64,000 nt of DNA, from the NCBI RefSeq assembly GCF_000499845.2, contig NC_023749.2:10549298-10613297 (forward strand), given 5' to 3'. The position numbers were made by a program, and so were the translations under genes. A model generated the notes under the pieces. The model saw only the letters and a program-made list of their open reading frames with translations, searched no databases and had not been told where the DNA came from. Of this stretch, positions 1 through 12,639 are shown piece after piece. The first letter of the stretch is position 1, and every line of letters begins with the position of its first letter. Source of the DNA: Phaseolus vulgaris (taxonomy: Eukaryota; Streptophyta; Magnoliopsida; Fabales; Fabaceae).

Positions 1-493
1 GAGAGCGAATGAATTTCCAATGTACTCCCTCCATATTGTTATTTTTACTCTTTAACTTCTCACTTAAACCCAAAACTGAAATAAACCTTACTCTAAACTT
101 TAACATTTTTACTAATTAAAACCACTCTTTTAACTCATATATCTTCACACGCATAAAATTAACAAGGTAAACAATTAAATAGAATTATAAACATAGAATT
201 CAATTTGCAGAAACAATTAAATACACTTAGAAACTTAAAACCTCACATAAATAAACACGTTATTACACATAGTTATAGAAGGATGCCAAAAAGAGGTGAT
301 CTCTCCACATATATATATATATATTACATGAGTCCACTAAATTGATTATTAATATATACATAATCTGATAAAATCTTGATTAATTATATGATAAAATCTT
401 GATTAATTAATATTATAACACTTTCACAATTTAGTTTCTTAATGAAAAAAGTAAAATAGAATTAGTTATATAAATACTTTATCTCTAATAAAT
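1..493. other. AT-rich intergenic sequence
   Basis: No gene or element could be recognised. There is a short AT run near 308-325. The last bases lead into the left target-site copy of the LINE that follows (494-510). Confidence 0.6.
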
Positions 494-510
494 ATATAAC
501 TTCTGAAAAT

Positions 511-1863
511 AGGTCTCCCAGTAGGGGTAATGTAGGAGAAATTTTTTTTGGAACTCTTAGTGATTAAACTTAAAGCTAAACTTTCTAAATGGAAAGGAAA
601 ATATTTAACTTTTGTTGAGAAAATTTGTCTCATTAAATCTGTTTTGACAGCTAAACTCCTTTTCTATTTGTTTTGTTTTTAAGTCCTGGTCTCGGTATGT
701 CAAAGGATAACACAAATACAAAAGGAACTTCTTATCGTGTTTGACAAGAGGGTAAGAAAATAACATGGGTTAGTTGAGAGAAGATTTGCAAAAGAAAAGA
801 GGAAGAAGGGTTGGGAGTTAAAAATATAAGAAGATTTAACAAGGCCTTAATTGCCAAATGGAGATGGAGGTTGGAGATTGGAGATTGATATGGGGAAGTG
901 GAGAGAAATTGAAGCTTCAAAGTATGATAATGAGGGCTTTAGAATGTAACAGTTTCAGTGAAAGAACAATCTTGGTGGAGGAATTAAAGTGACGGAAGAG
1001 GACAATTGGTTTTGAGAAAAAACGTGAACTTGAAAGTTGGGTCAGGAACTGAAGTAAGATTTTGGGAGGATAAATGGTTGGGGGATATTAGTCTTATGCA
1101 AAGATACCTAAGGATATATTCTATATCTACATATACAAATAGAACTTTACAAGAAATTGTAGGAGGGGGAAACCTACCATGTGTATGGAACCTATCTTAG
1201 AGAAGGAATAGGTTCATGTAAGAAAAAAAAAATACATGAATCAAAATTTTTGGAGCAAAATTATCACATTTAACTTGAATAGGGGTAGTTCTGATTAGTG
1301 GTTATGGGTAGGTGAACAAGATGGTGTGTTTTCAATCAAATCTCTCTATGTGTACCTGCAAAACAATATTAGTAGTCATAGTATTGAATAATTTCATATT
1401 TCTTGGTCAATTAAAGCTCTACCAAATGTGCAAATATTGACTTGGAGGATTATTTTGGATATAGTAGCTACAAAAATTGTCTAGAAAGTAGAGGAAGTAG
1501 TCTAGATTCAAGGGTATGTCTTTTATGTCTACAAAAGGATGAAATTGTTAACCATCTTTTCTTCACGTGTAGGGTATCATCTGTTGTTTGGAATTTGTGC
1601 AACAACTAGATTGGAATCATAATTGTCTAACTCATTGTTTAACCATTTTCTACAATTCACATATTTTCACTTAAATCACAAATAGAATCGTGTGCGGAAA
1701 GGACTATGGATTACTATTATAAGGAGTACATGGGACTATAGAAATAATATTGTCTTTAAGGATGTTAGGGTAGATGAGAAGAAGATTTTGTATATGTCGC
1801 AGTTGAAAGCATGATTGTACATAAAACATAATCAACAGTCTTTTATTTTCTCCTTCTCGAATT
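511..1863 (+). pseudogene. LINE ORF2 3' remnant (RT thumb and zf-RVT)
   Basis: Translation in shifting frames gives typical plant LINE ORF2 blocks in the right order. A SKWKGK..LTF..ICLIKSVL block lies at about 575-650. GSGTEVRFWEDKWLGD, the usual linker between RT and the zinc-binding domain, lies at about 1033-1085. A zf-RVT block (CLLCLQKDEIVNHLFFTC) lies at about 1518-1572. Several stops and frameshifts break the frame, and the longest open piece is only 64 codons (1006-1200). It belongs to the same family as the copy at 8400-12350. No catalytic RT motif is present because the copy is truncated upstream of the usable core. It is non-functional. Confidence 0.8.
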
Positions 1864-2651
1864 GACACATATGCATGTTACACTGTTTGAAAAGCAAAAT
1901 GTAGTTGTTTGTTAGGTAACCTATCCTAGAATGGGGTGCTAATGAGTGTGAAGTTTGTTGACATGTTTTTGTACTATTTTACTTGACTAGGCTAAGGGGG
2001 GAGGCGATGGTACATGGATGGATGTACATGGTTGTAGGTGTGATCAGATTCTCTATGCCCCAAAAATTAGGAGCTAATGAGCAGAAGTAGAATAGAGAAC
2101 ATAACAATAGTGGAGATTCTGCAACAGTTTTCTGGGGCATGTCTGTGTAGTGGTTGCAGTATAGTTGTGCATGTTGGGACTGCTGCAAGCAACAAAGTTG
2201 ACATGACTGCAAAGGAGGCTATGCAAGATACTTGCACAACTAAATTGGTGTTACTGTTTTCGTTCTTTGGAATGAATCATCATTGGGTGTTGATCTATGA
2301 AAAGATGTAAGGACCAAGCAAAACACGTATAGTATAATATATGCTTGGAGAACCATGCTCAATCATAGCTCTTGTTATGGAAAGGTATTGTGGGTCTCTG
2401 AAGAAATTTCTCTCATTTTTTTCCATATGCTTCTCATGTTGGAATTTTGTGTATCTAATGGGTGGAGTTTGTGTTGCCAGTCATACAACTCTACCGGTTA
2501 ACTTGTGTGGGTGGATGGTGTTGTGACTAGTTTCTTGGGATAATTGTTATGATACATTTTATTGACATTTGTTATTTACCTGATTTTTTGTAATAAGATT
2601 GAGATATCGCTAAAATACCCCTTATTTATTTATTTATTTTTTGATAAAAAA
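511..2651 (+). mobile_element. 5'-truncated family A LINE with 17-bp TSD
   Basis: This is a non-LTR retrotransposon copy that starts inside the C-terminal part of reverse transcriptase and runs to a short A-rich tail (TTGATAAAAAAA) near 2650. The flanks carry a near-identical target duplication: atataacttctgaaaat at 494-510 and a one-substitution, one-insertion version at 2652-2669. That is the signature of target-primed reverse transcription, and it sets both ends. The A-rich tail after a short AT-rich stretch matches the tails of the other family A copies in this window. 1864-2650 is treated as 3' untranslated sequence because no coding similarity is visible there. Confidence 0.85.
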
Positions 2652-2669
2652 ATATAACTTCTAAAAAAT

Positions 2670-5600
2670 CTATCTACTTAATTTATACTTCATCATATAA
2701 TTGTATATTTAATTTAATTTTTCATATTTTTATAATTTATTTCTATCCGTTAAATGAAAGAGGGGATAAGTCCAACTCACATTTTAGTATTTTATACCTG
2801 AGAGCATAAAAGTTAAATCAACTTAAAACATGATATCCAATTTTTATGTATTAACGAGTATAATGAGAGTACTTAGTCCAACCAGAGCTTCTCAGTCAAA
2901 TAACTTAATTTATTTATTTTTTGACCTCCATGGCCGGTAGCAAGTGGGAAGGAGGGACAGAATCGTATGCTTTCCCTTTACAAATTTTCCATAACGATTG
3001 GTTTCCATTTAAATGACAATTGTTTATTAGGTAAAGCAAAGTAGTGGCCTATGTTGTTAAAGTTTTCATGTTCTTCACACGTGCCATTTTCTCACTGGTC
3101 ATATATCTCAATGGGTTTGCCACTCACAAATGCCATTTCATACGTACTTCAATTAACTAATAATATACTTTAAAACATTCATTTTTTAACATATGGGGTT
3201 GGGGACAAAATAAAATATATACAAATAAAAAGCCTCTTTTCTAGAAAAAAAGATAAATTCACATTCAATATGCTTACTTTAATCTTGCCGCAGCTGCTTC
3301 TCAGCTAGGGTTTTACAAGTTCTTTGTATTTAGACAAAGCTAATTGAAACGGAATTTAGGTTAAAAACAATGTTATCACACACTATATCAGAATCATTAC
3401 ACTTAATTCATATATAATAATAATATATAAATTGAGTATAATATGTTAAAAATTCAAGTATAAATCTAAATCTTGTTGACTAAAAATAGAAAGTTAATAA
3501 TATATAAAATAAAAAATTAATAAACTCATTGTCTTCAATTTTTTTGAAGGAAAGATGATATTAAATCTCTTATCTCTTATAATGTTTAGCTAATGGTTCT
3601 TTATTGTTGAATTTCTTCAAATAACGTTTCCTTAAAACAAAATTGAGTGCATTACCTAAAGTTTATGAACCATAAAAAAGTGTAAATGGCTAACTATTAA
3701 AACCAAGTTCTTAATTTTTTTCCTCCAATTCTTGTGATTAGTATCTTTAACTTATATCATCTCCTATATTTTTATATTTTTATGAGCAATAAAAATAAAA
3801 TAGTTAAATATGTTTTTAATTTTTAGACGAAATTATATTTAGTATTTTCTTATACTTTAGAAAGTCTTGAAAAAGATCTTCTTAAACAAGTGACAAACAA
3901 AAAATATTTTCTTTTTGTCTATATTTAACTCTATTTTTTACATTAAATAGAATATTTTTTATATAAAAAAATATATTATAATTTTTTTTATATTACCCAA
4001 ATATATTATAATAAATTATATATAAACTAATTTATATAAATTGTTTTATATAATTTAAAAAATATTATTTTAAACTTGTGCATAAATTAATTTTAATTTA
4101 TAAATAAGTTTGTTTTATTTTATTTTTTCCCTTTTAGAAGCTTTAGTGGTAAAAAAAATTAAAATATAGAATTTTTTTTATTTAGTGCATTTCAAACTTC
4201 CAAAGTTTGAAGAAAATAAAATTTAGATTGAGAAAAGAAATTATTCATAATATATTTTTTAAAGTATATTTTTTATTTTTTTTTTAAACTTGCAAGTGGA
4301 TATATACTTTCAAATTGATAAATCTAATTTAAATGGTAAACAAAATATTAGTGATAACATATTTTTTAAAATATTTTAAACACTTTTTATATAATTTTTT
4401 TAATTTATGTAAAAAAAATATAGTTAATTATATTTTTAATTCCTGAGTTTTCATGCTGAAATAGATAAATAGTCAAATTCAAATCTTCTTTGATGAAATT
4501 TGATGTTAATATAGATAAATAATCACGGTCAGATTCTTATTTAATATGAAATACAGTTGGTCACATGACAAACAATTAATGGTGTCTATTTATGACAATC
4601 TTTTTCAAGACTTTAAAAAATACAAGGAAACCATTAGTTTATAATTTTGATAAAAAAAATCAATTTCGCAATAAAGATATAGAGATTTAAAATATATTTA
4701 AGACAAAATAAAATTATATGTAGCATTTTATTCAGTAAACTTTGACATTGTGGCTGAAACTGAGATCTCCAATCTATTACTTCTAAATTTAATCAAAATA
4801 ATGCAGTCATACGCAATCTTTAACTGTTTTTTTATTTAAAAAAAGAGAGTTCTTCAGCTGCTTTAATAATGCGAAAAGTAACGATAAATTAACACGATAG
4901 TGTCTACCGAGTAATTAAGCTTTATTTCCATAATTGAATCATTTTGTTATATATGCCAAATGCCACTAAGTTTTGCTTCAATTTGCTACATGAAATAGTT
5001 AATTCAAAGTTTTAGGTCAAACACTATACTAAGGAACCTTTATAGGTTAAAATAATTGTTAAAAAGTTTGAAATAGTCAATTAAGCTTTCTTTTCCAGCT
5101 TAGGTCCTTTAATGATGCATATTAATCCAAACAATAGTATTTAGGTTGACGGAATCAGTGTTAAACAATAATGATGTGGTTAATTAGTAGTTGAATTAAT
5201 TAGTGGCAGAAACTGGTATATGCTTTTTGGTGTGTAACAAACTGTGATATGCTTCTGAATATTATACTGCGTAATAGCTAGTTATGCTGGATGATAGCTT
5301 GCTATTAACATATACCTCTTTTAGTTATCAATATAAGTGAAAGAACTTCAAAAGTTAAATTCTGATTCAGAGAATGTAAACGTCGATAAACTGAACTCAG
5401 AAGTGGAGTCAACTCCGAATCAAACCGCCCAGGCCATTGCATATTAACACGCCATTACCAAATATTAAATCACTAATACTACTTTTCCCCATTAATTATC
5501 ACCTTCCACATTGCTTTTAAGATTTTTCTGTTCCAAAATCAAAATTTTGCAAAAAAAAAATCAACTCATCATGTTTTATTATAATATGTTAGTTATTTAA

Positions 5601-5763
5601 AAGCAAACAATAATCAATGTTGATTATTCAAAGAATGATTTATTACGATATTCGGTACAAATTATACTTGTATGACACAATGTGACTCTCCCAGTCATAT
5701 AAGCTAACTATTTGTTTATATCGCATAAGATCGAGACTCACTCAGTCATACACAACTAAACAC
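2670..5763. other. AT-rich intergenic, no gene seen
   Basis: Long runs of A/T with no ORF of note on either strand and no recognisable element ends. Parts of 3800-4700 are extremely AT-rich and low in complexity. I see no RNA gene. Confidence 0.5.
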
Positions 5764-5880
5764 TTTTTTTTATCAGTAATAAAAGATTAATAAATATGTA
5801 TCAGTTTAGGGGTGATTCAACCCTTATACAAAATTACACTTTATCCTCCTCCTATCAAGAAACGCCTAATGTACGGATAA
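5764..5880 (-). mobile_element. Short LINE 3' tail
   Basis: Read on the minus strand, this stretch gives a TATAAGGGTTGAATCACCCC block followed by an AT-rich stretch and GATAAAAAAAAG. The same order is found at the 3' end of the family A LINE at 11990-12085. It is therefore a severely 5'-truncated LINE insertion of about 100 bp. Similar sequence around the two ends (agtcatacaca and agtcacacag) may be a decayed TSD, but the match is weak and the upstream limit is approximate. Confidence 0.65.
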
Positions 5881-7554
5881 AGTCACACAGCCAAACAAAA
5901 TAAAAATTCTTAAACAAGGTATCAAGAAACCAACTTCATACAAGTCAAAGGATCCAAAAACCAACTAATAAGAGAACGAATCAAAACGGGATTTTGAAAA
6001 AATTCAAGACCAAACCTTTACTTGAACCATTGCGAACAATTCAAACACGTCAGCTACACCCCTTTTAAAGTTGACATTGTTCCTGTGTTTTCAGATTTCA
6101 CTCACTACTCCAACTCAAATTCACCCCAAATATCATTAAACACCTTAATAATAGATTAAAAGAGGATTAAAAGTAACACCGTACTAAATATCAAAATATT
6201 AATTATAAAATCATATCAAAACAGACCTCCACCATTCTAATTAAGTTGACCAACATCATCATATCAAATTATCTATTTATTCAATATTTATCACACTCAA
6301 CTATCCAAAATAAAATGGTGAATCATAAATGTTATTTCTATTAATTCTTTACCAATAAAAAACATTTAACTATTCAAGATAAAACACTAATTTAAATATC
6401 AATTTTTTTTTTCAAATGTTGCAATAATTCAACTGAAAATCGACACCTTCCAGAAAACCTTCAAGAAACGTATCACAAACACCTGTAGCAATAACAATGG
6501 TCATTGAATTAACTCCTAAGATATCACAACACTACCTCAATATAAAAATATCCAATTCAATACATTTATGTTGTTTTAGATGATGTTAACTTTTTCAATT
6601 CCACTGAATATCAGACTTATACTGATAATTATAATTTTGAAAGAAATGACTATTTTTAGGAAATAAAGTTAGTTCTATCGATATAATCTGAAATTAAAAT
6701 ATGTGCCGTATGTGGAAAAGAAGGAAAGAAAAACCTGGAAGTAACAAGTGGGTGTTGTTGGATTTGTTAAATGATAAATGATATTCGAAACAGGAGCAGA
6801 AATTCTTCCATGAAATGTCACGTCACTTTTTGTGTGTTTTTGGCCTTTGTTTAGACGTACGTATATCCATCAATTCCTTAATTCTCTTCTCTGTTTATCC
6901 TTATCAAAAGAATTTGTGAAATGAATCCTTTCCAGCTACCACCACCGCTTATTTTCACCTTTAATTTTATTTTATTTTTACTAATGTAAAGCTTATATGA
7001 ATCTTCTCTCTCTAATCTCACACTTTTGCTTACAAATAGATTCTCACAGATTTTTAAATTTATATGCCAATTCCTACCTATACTTTCTTCCACTCAAAAT
7101 TAATCACATGAATGAGAAACGAATGCTCTACAAATGCCATTTTTCATCATCTTTTTCTTCACTGCATTGTGGATTCCACTTCAATGCCAGTTAAACACAT
7201 ATTTCAATAGGCATAGCTACTACTGATATTATATTTTAGGTTAAATTTACAAATTGTTCTTGCTTCTGGTATATATTCCACATATAAGTCATATATATAT
7301 TGGCTACTAGGCATATATATTATTAATTAAATCATGATTCTATCTCATGACTCTTTTTTTACCGTCTACTTTTTTTTTTCATGAGAAAAGAATAAAATGA
7401 CAGTCCACTTGTGAGACATAATATTAGTTTAATATATTTAATGACATGATTTTAAAAATTATAGATATAATCATATAATCACATTTCATTATTTAATTTG
7501 TTGGATTGGAAATCTCGCATTAATTTGGATAGTTTAGGTATAAGACCGATGTAT
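5881..7554. other. Intergenic, no gene seen
   Basis: AT-rich sequence without recognisable coding similarity. ORFs at 6878-7093 (minus) and 6997-7194 (plus) overlap in opposite directions, are short, and have no domain features, so they are not called. Confidence 0.5.
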
Positions 7555-7937
7555 CACTACAAGAAAATCATGAAATAGAAACAAATTTTTAGATATTAAA
7601 ATAATGACTTGCAATAGTAACTAAATTAGATACCATTTTAGAAATTAAAACAAAATTTAGTTTCTAAATTAGTTTCTATTATTGTTAAATAGTTTCTAAA
7701 TTGATATCTAATTAATAACCAATGTTTTTGCTACCAAATTTAGAAACTAAATAATTGATAGTTAAAACTTTGGTTGCTAATTAGATACCAATTTAGAAAC
7801 TATTTAACAAAAATAGAAACTAATTTAGAAACCAAAAATTTGTTTAGTTTCTAAAATGGTATCTAATTTAGTTACTATTGCAACTAATTATTTTGATCTC
7901 TAAAAATTGGTTTCTATTTCATGATTTTCTTGTAGTG
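7555..7937. mobile_element. CACTA-type fold-back MITE, copy 1 (TSD TAT)
   Basis: A 383-bp element that begins CACTACAAGAAAATCATG and ends with the exact reverse complement. It is flanked on both sides by the 3-bp duplication TAT (7552-7554 and 7938-7940). A CACTA start and a 3-bp TSD are the hallmarks of CACTA (CMC/EnSpm) transposons. No transposase is encoded. The inverted repeat is not limited to the ends: the two halves are imperfect reverse complements throughout, with blocks such as GAAACTAATTTAGAAAC recurring in both, so a transcript would fold into one long hairpin. Related copies lie at 24475, 24957 and 53650. Confidence 0.9.
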
Positions 7938-8382
7938 TATACAAATTTAGGTAGTTTTCTTTACTATTATAATTAAGACTTATGACTCTTTGTGATCTAT
8001 TATGAAATTAATATTAGGTAAAGAAAATTTCACACATGAAAAACTTTGTCCTTTTCGAGATCGTGTTCTGTGAAAATCAAATTCGATATCTCTCTTACGA
8101 GCATGCGACGCGAAGTAGATTATACCTATTGAGGGAAGCAGTTCACTTCTATACGAACCCACGCTACTTAAAAACTAGTTGCTTCAATTTGAAAAGATGA
8201 AAAAGAATAGGAAAGAGAAAGTTATCCATGAAATTATTTTATACATTTTTTAGTATAATTGGATAATTTTTGGGCTCTTTTCTAAGAGTAGTTTTTGTTT
8301 GTATTTTACATATTTCATTATGACAAAATTCTAATAAACATTAAAAAAGAATGCGCTCTAAATCAATCTTAAAAATTATGAC
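7938..8382. other. Intergenic, no gene seen
   Basis: A 60-codon open frame on the minus strand at 7980-8162 has no recognisable similarity. Nothing else stands out before the left TSD of the next LINE at 8383. Confidence 0.45.
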
Positions 8383-8499
8383 AAAGGGAATCATTGATGG
8401 ACTATTTGGATAGCTAGACTATTTGTACAGTAACAATATGGAAAAATAATATCATTTTTAACAATCATATATTAGACTGGGAACAAATTTTCATGATGA

Positions 8500-11400
8500 T
8501 TTAGATTAAAATTTGGGCATGGATAACATCCAAATTTTTCAAGACATGTTTTCTTATTATAAGTGGTGCATTAGTCCTATCACATGCATATCTTTGGTAG
8601 GATAAGATGTTGATTTGGAAAGAGATTAGTGACTACAGGAATAATCAAATTGCTAAGGCATGGTGCGTAGTTGGAGATTTTAATTCCATCAAAAGGCAGA
8701 AGGAGAGGAAGAGTCTGATCTCGGTGTCCGATTAGAAATAACCAGATTTAATACCTTTATTGAAGATTCTAAATTGTAGGATACCCCGTTGGTAGACAGA
8801 AAGTTTACTTGGTATAAACCAAATGAATTAGTGAAAAGCAGGATTGACAGGGTTCATGTGTCAAAGGAATGACTTGAAATTTGGTCAAATAGCAAACAAT
8901 TTGTTTTAAGTAGATCTTCTCTGACCATTGTGTTGTCGTGTTTAATGATGTGTGTGGACTGGGGCTCAAAACCGTTCAGGAGTTTGGATGTTTGGGATAG
9001 TGATAACAAATACAAAGAGTTTTTGAGAATCAAATGGTCTAGTTACGAAGTGCAAGGAGGAGGAATGTTTATCTTCAAAGAAAAAGTTGAAAAAACTTAA
9101 AGCAAATCTAAAAGTCTGGAACAAAGAAGTTTTTGGGAATGTCAATCGAGTTGATGAAGGTTTGCATAAGAGAATTTTTTAGTTGGACGCAAGAGATGAT
9201 GAGAATGAGCTAGATGAGTCCGGAAGGGAGGAAAGAAGGCTTCTGTTAGCAGATTTTAACAGAAATCCTTTTAAACAAGAGGCGGTTTTACACCAGAAAG
9301 CAAGACAAAAGTGGTTGAAGTAGGGTGATCTTAACACAAAAAAATTTTCACTCGACATTTAAATGGAGGAGAGCAAGGAATGAGCCACACAGTGCTTTAG
9401 TTGATGGTCAATGGTGTGTTGATAAGTATGTGGTTAAGGACAAGGTCAGAGTTTTTTTCAAGTCTAGATTTGATGTGAAAGATGCTTTTCAGATCAGGTT
9501 GAATAATGTTAGCTTCAATTCCATTTCTGAGGAGGACAACAAAATGTTGGTTGATGATTTTTCTGAAGAAGAAATCTAGGAAGCAGTTTGGAGTTACGAT
9601 TGTTCGAAGAGTCCTGACCTAGATGATTTTAATTTTGGATTCATTAAATTTAGTTGGGACTTATTAAAAGGGATGTAGTGTCGACAGTGGCAAATAACCC
9701 AGGGGGTCAAACACGTCTTTCTTGTGCTTGATTCCCAAAGTTGATAATCCTCAACAGCTCGGTGAGTTTAGCCCAATTTCGCTTGTTGGGTGCTTATATA
9801 AAATAATTTCGAAAGCGTTATCTCTAAGATTGAAGAAGGTGATTAACAAAGTTATAGATGTCAGACAATCTGCTTTTCTAGAAGCGAATGGTCTGTTGGA
9901 TAGTGTGCTAGTGGCCAACGAAGTTCTTGAGGAGATGAAGAGAAAGAAGAAAAGTTGTGCCTTTTTAAAGTAGATTATGAGAAGGCCTATGACTCTGTAA
10001 GTTTGGATTTTATTCTTTATATGCTAAAAAGGGTTGGCTTCTGTGATAAATGGATTAATTGGATTAAGGGTTTCTATCGGCCTCGGTGTCGGTGCTTGTA
10101 AATGTCAACCCAACTAAGGATTTTATTCCTAAGAGGGGGTTACGTCACAAGGACTCGTTAGCACCGTTCTTGTTTCTTATAGAGGCTGAAGGATTGGCAG
10201 GTATGTCAAGGTTGGTAGTTGAGAAGAATTTGATTGATAGTTTGGAGATCGAAAATAAGAAAGTTAAGGTTAACATGTTACAATATGTCAACAATACATT
10301 ATTCTTTTGTAAAGAAAATACTAAAAGTGTTTTTAACATCAAGGTGACTTTGAATTGTTTTGAATTATCTTCTGAGCTTAAGGTGAATTTCTTGAAGAGC
10401 AAGATTGGTGAGCTGGGGATTGATCAGACAATGATTCAACGGTTTGTGACAATTCTTAATTGTGATGTGATGGAAACTTTTATGTACTTGGGTATGTTGG
10501 TAGGGGGTGTCATAAGAGAGGGTTTTTTTTGGATGGTGTGGTTAAAAGACTGAAGACGAGACAGAGCAAGTGGAAAGGTAGATTTTTATCAATGGCTGGG
10601 AGGATTTGCCTGATTAAGTCTGTCCTTTCGTCTATAACATTTTTTTATTTGTCCTTGTTCAAAATACCTTCTGCAGTGGTTAATGAGATTGTGAAAATTC
10701 AGAGGAACTTTTTATGGGGGTAGAGGTATGAAGGGAGAAATATTGTTTGAGTATCTTGGAAAAAGGTTTGCGAGCCTCACGAGGCTGGCAGTCTTGGAAT
10801 CCTTGATCCAAGGGTCTTCAATGTGGCTTTATTAGGTAAATGGATCTGGCGCCTAGGAACGGATAAAGGCAGTTTGTGGAAAGAGATTCTTGAATCTAAA
10901 TATGGTGGGGTTGGAGAAGTTTGAGAGATGGAAAGAAAAATAGCAATGATTCTCTTTGTTTGAATGATTTGAAGGAGGTTTGGGGTTTGGAGAGGTGGGG
11001 ATGGAATTTTGAGGATGCTTTCTTTTGGAAGATTGGTAGTTTTTTTTGGAAGGATAATTGGGTGGGTTGTGGTGCTTTGAAGAACGTTTTTCCGAGGTTG
11101 TATTCCTTGAGCACTTCCTATAATTCCAAGATAGTTGAGTTTGTGGGTTGGGTTAATGTTGGTTGGGTGTGGTATGTACCTTGGAGAAGGAGGCTTTTTG
11201 AATGGGAAAAGCCTTTGGAGAGTCATTTTTTTACACGAACTTCAAGGGATGATGCTTGACATGGAAATTGAGGATAGTTGGGTGTGGAAGGATGGGGAGT
11301 GTTTAAGGTACTCAGTAAAATCTGCTTATGGATTTTTAAGGAGGGGCCTGGAGGAGGAAAATAAGTTTTTGTACGACAAGTTTTGGAGGTGTAAAGCTTT

Positions 11401-11878
11401 GCCCTTAGCTCAAGTTACGGCTTAGAGGGTGCTGACGAATAAGATTGCAACCAGGGCCAATTTGGAAAGGCATGGGGTCATGGTTGAAAGTCTTTTGTGT
11501 TGTTTGTGCAGGGTGAAAGAGGGGTCGTGTCGTCATTTGTTCTTTGAGTGTAGAATAGTCTGCCTCGTTTGGAGTCAGTGTTATGCTTGGCTTGGAGTGA
11601 CATCAGTGGATCACAATGACTCATGTTATCATTTTTTACAGTTTATGTTGGGTAGAGCATCTAATTTTGTTAATGACGTCTGGGGTGAGATATACATCGT
11701 TGTAGTAAGTGAGATTTGGAAGCACAAGAACAATGTTATTTTTAAAAGTGGTGTGATTGATGTTTTAGAAATGTTTGCGCTTGTTCAGTTGAAGGTTTGG
11801 TTGTGGGTCACCTCTAAGGCATCCTCATCTTTATTCTCTTATTCTGACTCTGTCTTGATCCTTTGGTTTGTATGAGGT
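8500..11878 (+). pseudogene. LINE ORF2 pseudogene (EN-RT-zfRVT) with RT motif YVNN
   Basis: The endonuclease C-terminal half is recognisable from VVGDFNSI (about 8670) through a KFTWYKPNE-like block (about 8803). The RT region starts near 9722 (LIPKVDNPQQL), continues through SLVGCLYKIISKAL and a DYEKAYDS block at about 9970, and reaches the catalytic box at 10284, which reads YVNN where active enzymes have Y(A/V)DD. Both catalytic aspartates are therefore changed to asparagine. A zf-RVT domain with a CCLC...H..FEC pattern lies at about 11490-11560, and the C terminus stops at 11875. Stops interrupt the frame at many points (for example 9579 and 9973), and sequence is missing between about 9665 and 9720. 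It cannot encode a working enzyme. Confidence 0.88.
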
Positions 11879-12083
11879 TAGTTTTTTCACGGTTTTTTTG
11901 GCAATATTGGGCTATTTCTTTTTTGTTTTGTGGGTATTTACAGGAGTTGTGTTTTCTGTTGGTAGGAGGTGTTTGGTTTTGTTAGGGGGAGGCTAAGGTT
12001 TTTCTTTTTTTGTTTTGTATAAGGGTTGGATCACCCCTGAAGTGATTGTCATTTATTTATTCTTTCTTGTTGATAAAAAAAAG

Positions 12084-12350
12084 TATCTTAAGCATCTGGA
12101 CTGTTGACATTTTTATCTTTTGATTGGAATGTTCCATTGTTAGTGGAGATTTATAGTCATTATCTGTTAAGGGAACCTTTGCTGCTTTTTAGGCCTTTTT
12201 TATTTATTTTTTGGTGGACTGGGTGACTCAATTCCTTAAGGAATGTGTTGTAAAGTGTTTTGAGATCACTTTTGTTTTTTCTGTTTTTTGTAAAAGGGTT
12301 GGAATACCCTAGTACTTTCATTTATATAATTCTTTATAGCTCATAAAAAA
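12084..12350 (+). repeat. Second LINE 3' tail module inside the TSD
   Basis: After the first tail (GTTGATAAAAAAAAG near 12072-12086) comes a second stretch that ends with the same plan: TTTTTTGTAAAAGGGTTGGA, an AT-rich stretch, then a run of A at 12344-12350. Both modules lie within one pair of target duplications, so they belong to one insertion event. A duplicated or read-through 3' end in the source element would explain this. Confidence 0.6.
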
Positions 12351-12365
12351 AGGGAATGATTGATG

Positions 12366-12639
12366 TGTGAACTATTTTAATTATGTACTGAATATTTCTT
12401 CCCATATGAAGTACTTCGATTAAATATTTTTCACAACCCCTTTGTTAACGAAAACTTGTAAAAAAAAAGTATTCCAACAAGAAATATTGTTGTGAAAATA
12501 AGCATTGTTACAAAAAAGAAAATCAATGACATTTGATAACATTATCATTAGTAATTTCAAACTAGATTTAACAAAAGCAATTCCAGACAAAAATAGGATT
12601 TACATGTGGAACTCAAGATGAGGAGGTAACTTTAAATCT
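12366..12639. other. Unassigned sequence between LINE and gypsy remnant
   Basis: No recognisable similarity. The sequence is probably decayed LTR-element internal DNA or the original target of the LINE. Confidence 0.35.

Larger units (their letters stand above)
8400..12350 (+). mobile_element. Family A LINE, 4 kb, with 17-bp TSD
   Basis: Non-LTR retrotransposon lacking ORF1 and the start of its endonuclease. The ends are set by a near-perfect duplication, aaagggaat(c/g)attgatg, at 8383-8399 and 12349-12365, the right copy following a run of A. Domain order on the plus strand is endonuclease C-terminal part, linker, reverse transcriptase, zf-RVT and 3'UTR. The 3' region holds two tail-like modules (ending near 12083 and at 12350); the TSD shows that the second is the real end. 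The element is broken by stops and deletions throughout. Confidence 0.88.

Noticed and set aside
2077..2526. Two short plus-strand ORFs (2077-2310, 2341-2526)
   Set aside because: They lie in the 3'UTR of a TSD-bounded LINE copy and show no recognisable domain.
12072..12086. GTTGATAAAAAAAAG as the true 3' end of the 8.4-kb LINE
   Set aside because: The target duplication that matches 8383-8399 lies at 12349-12365, so the element extends to about 12350.
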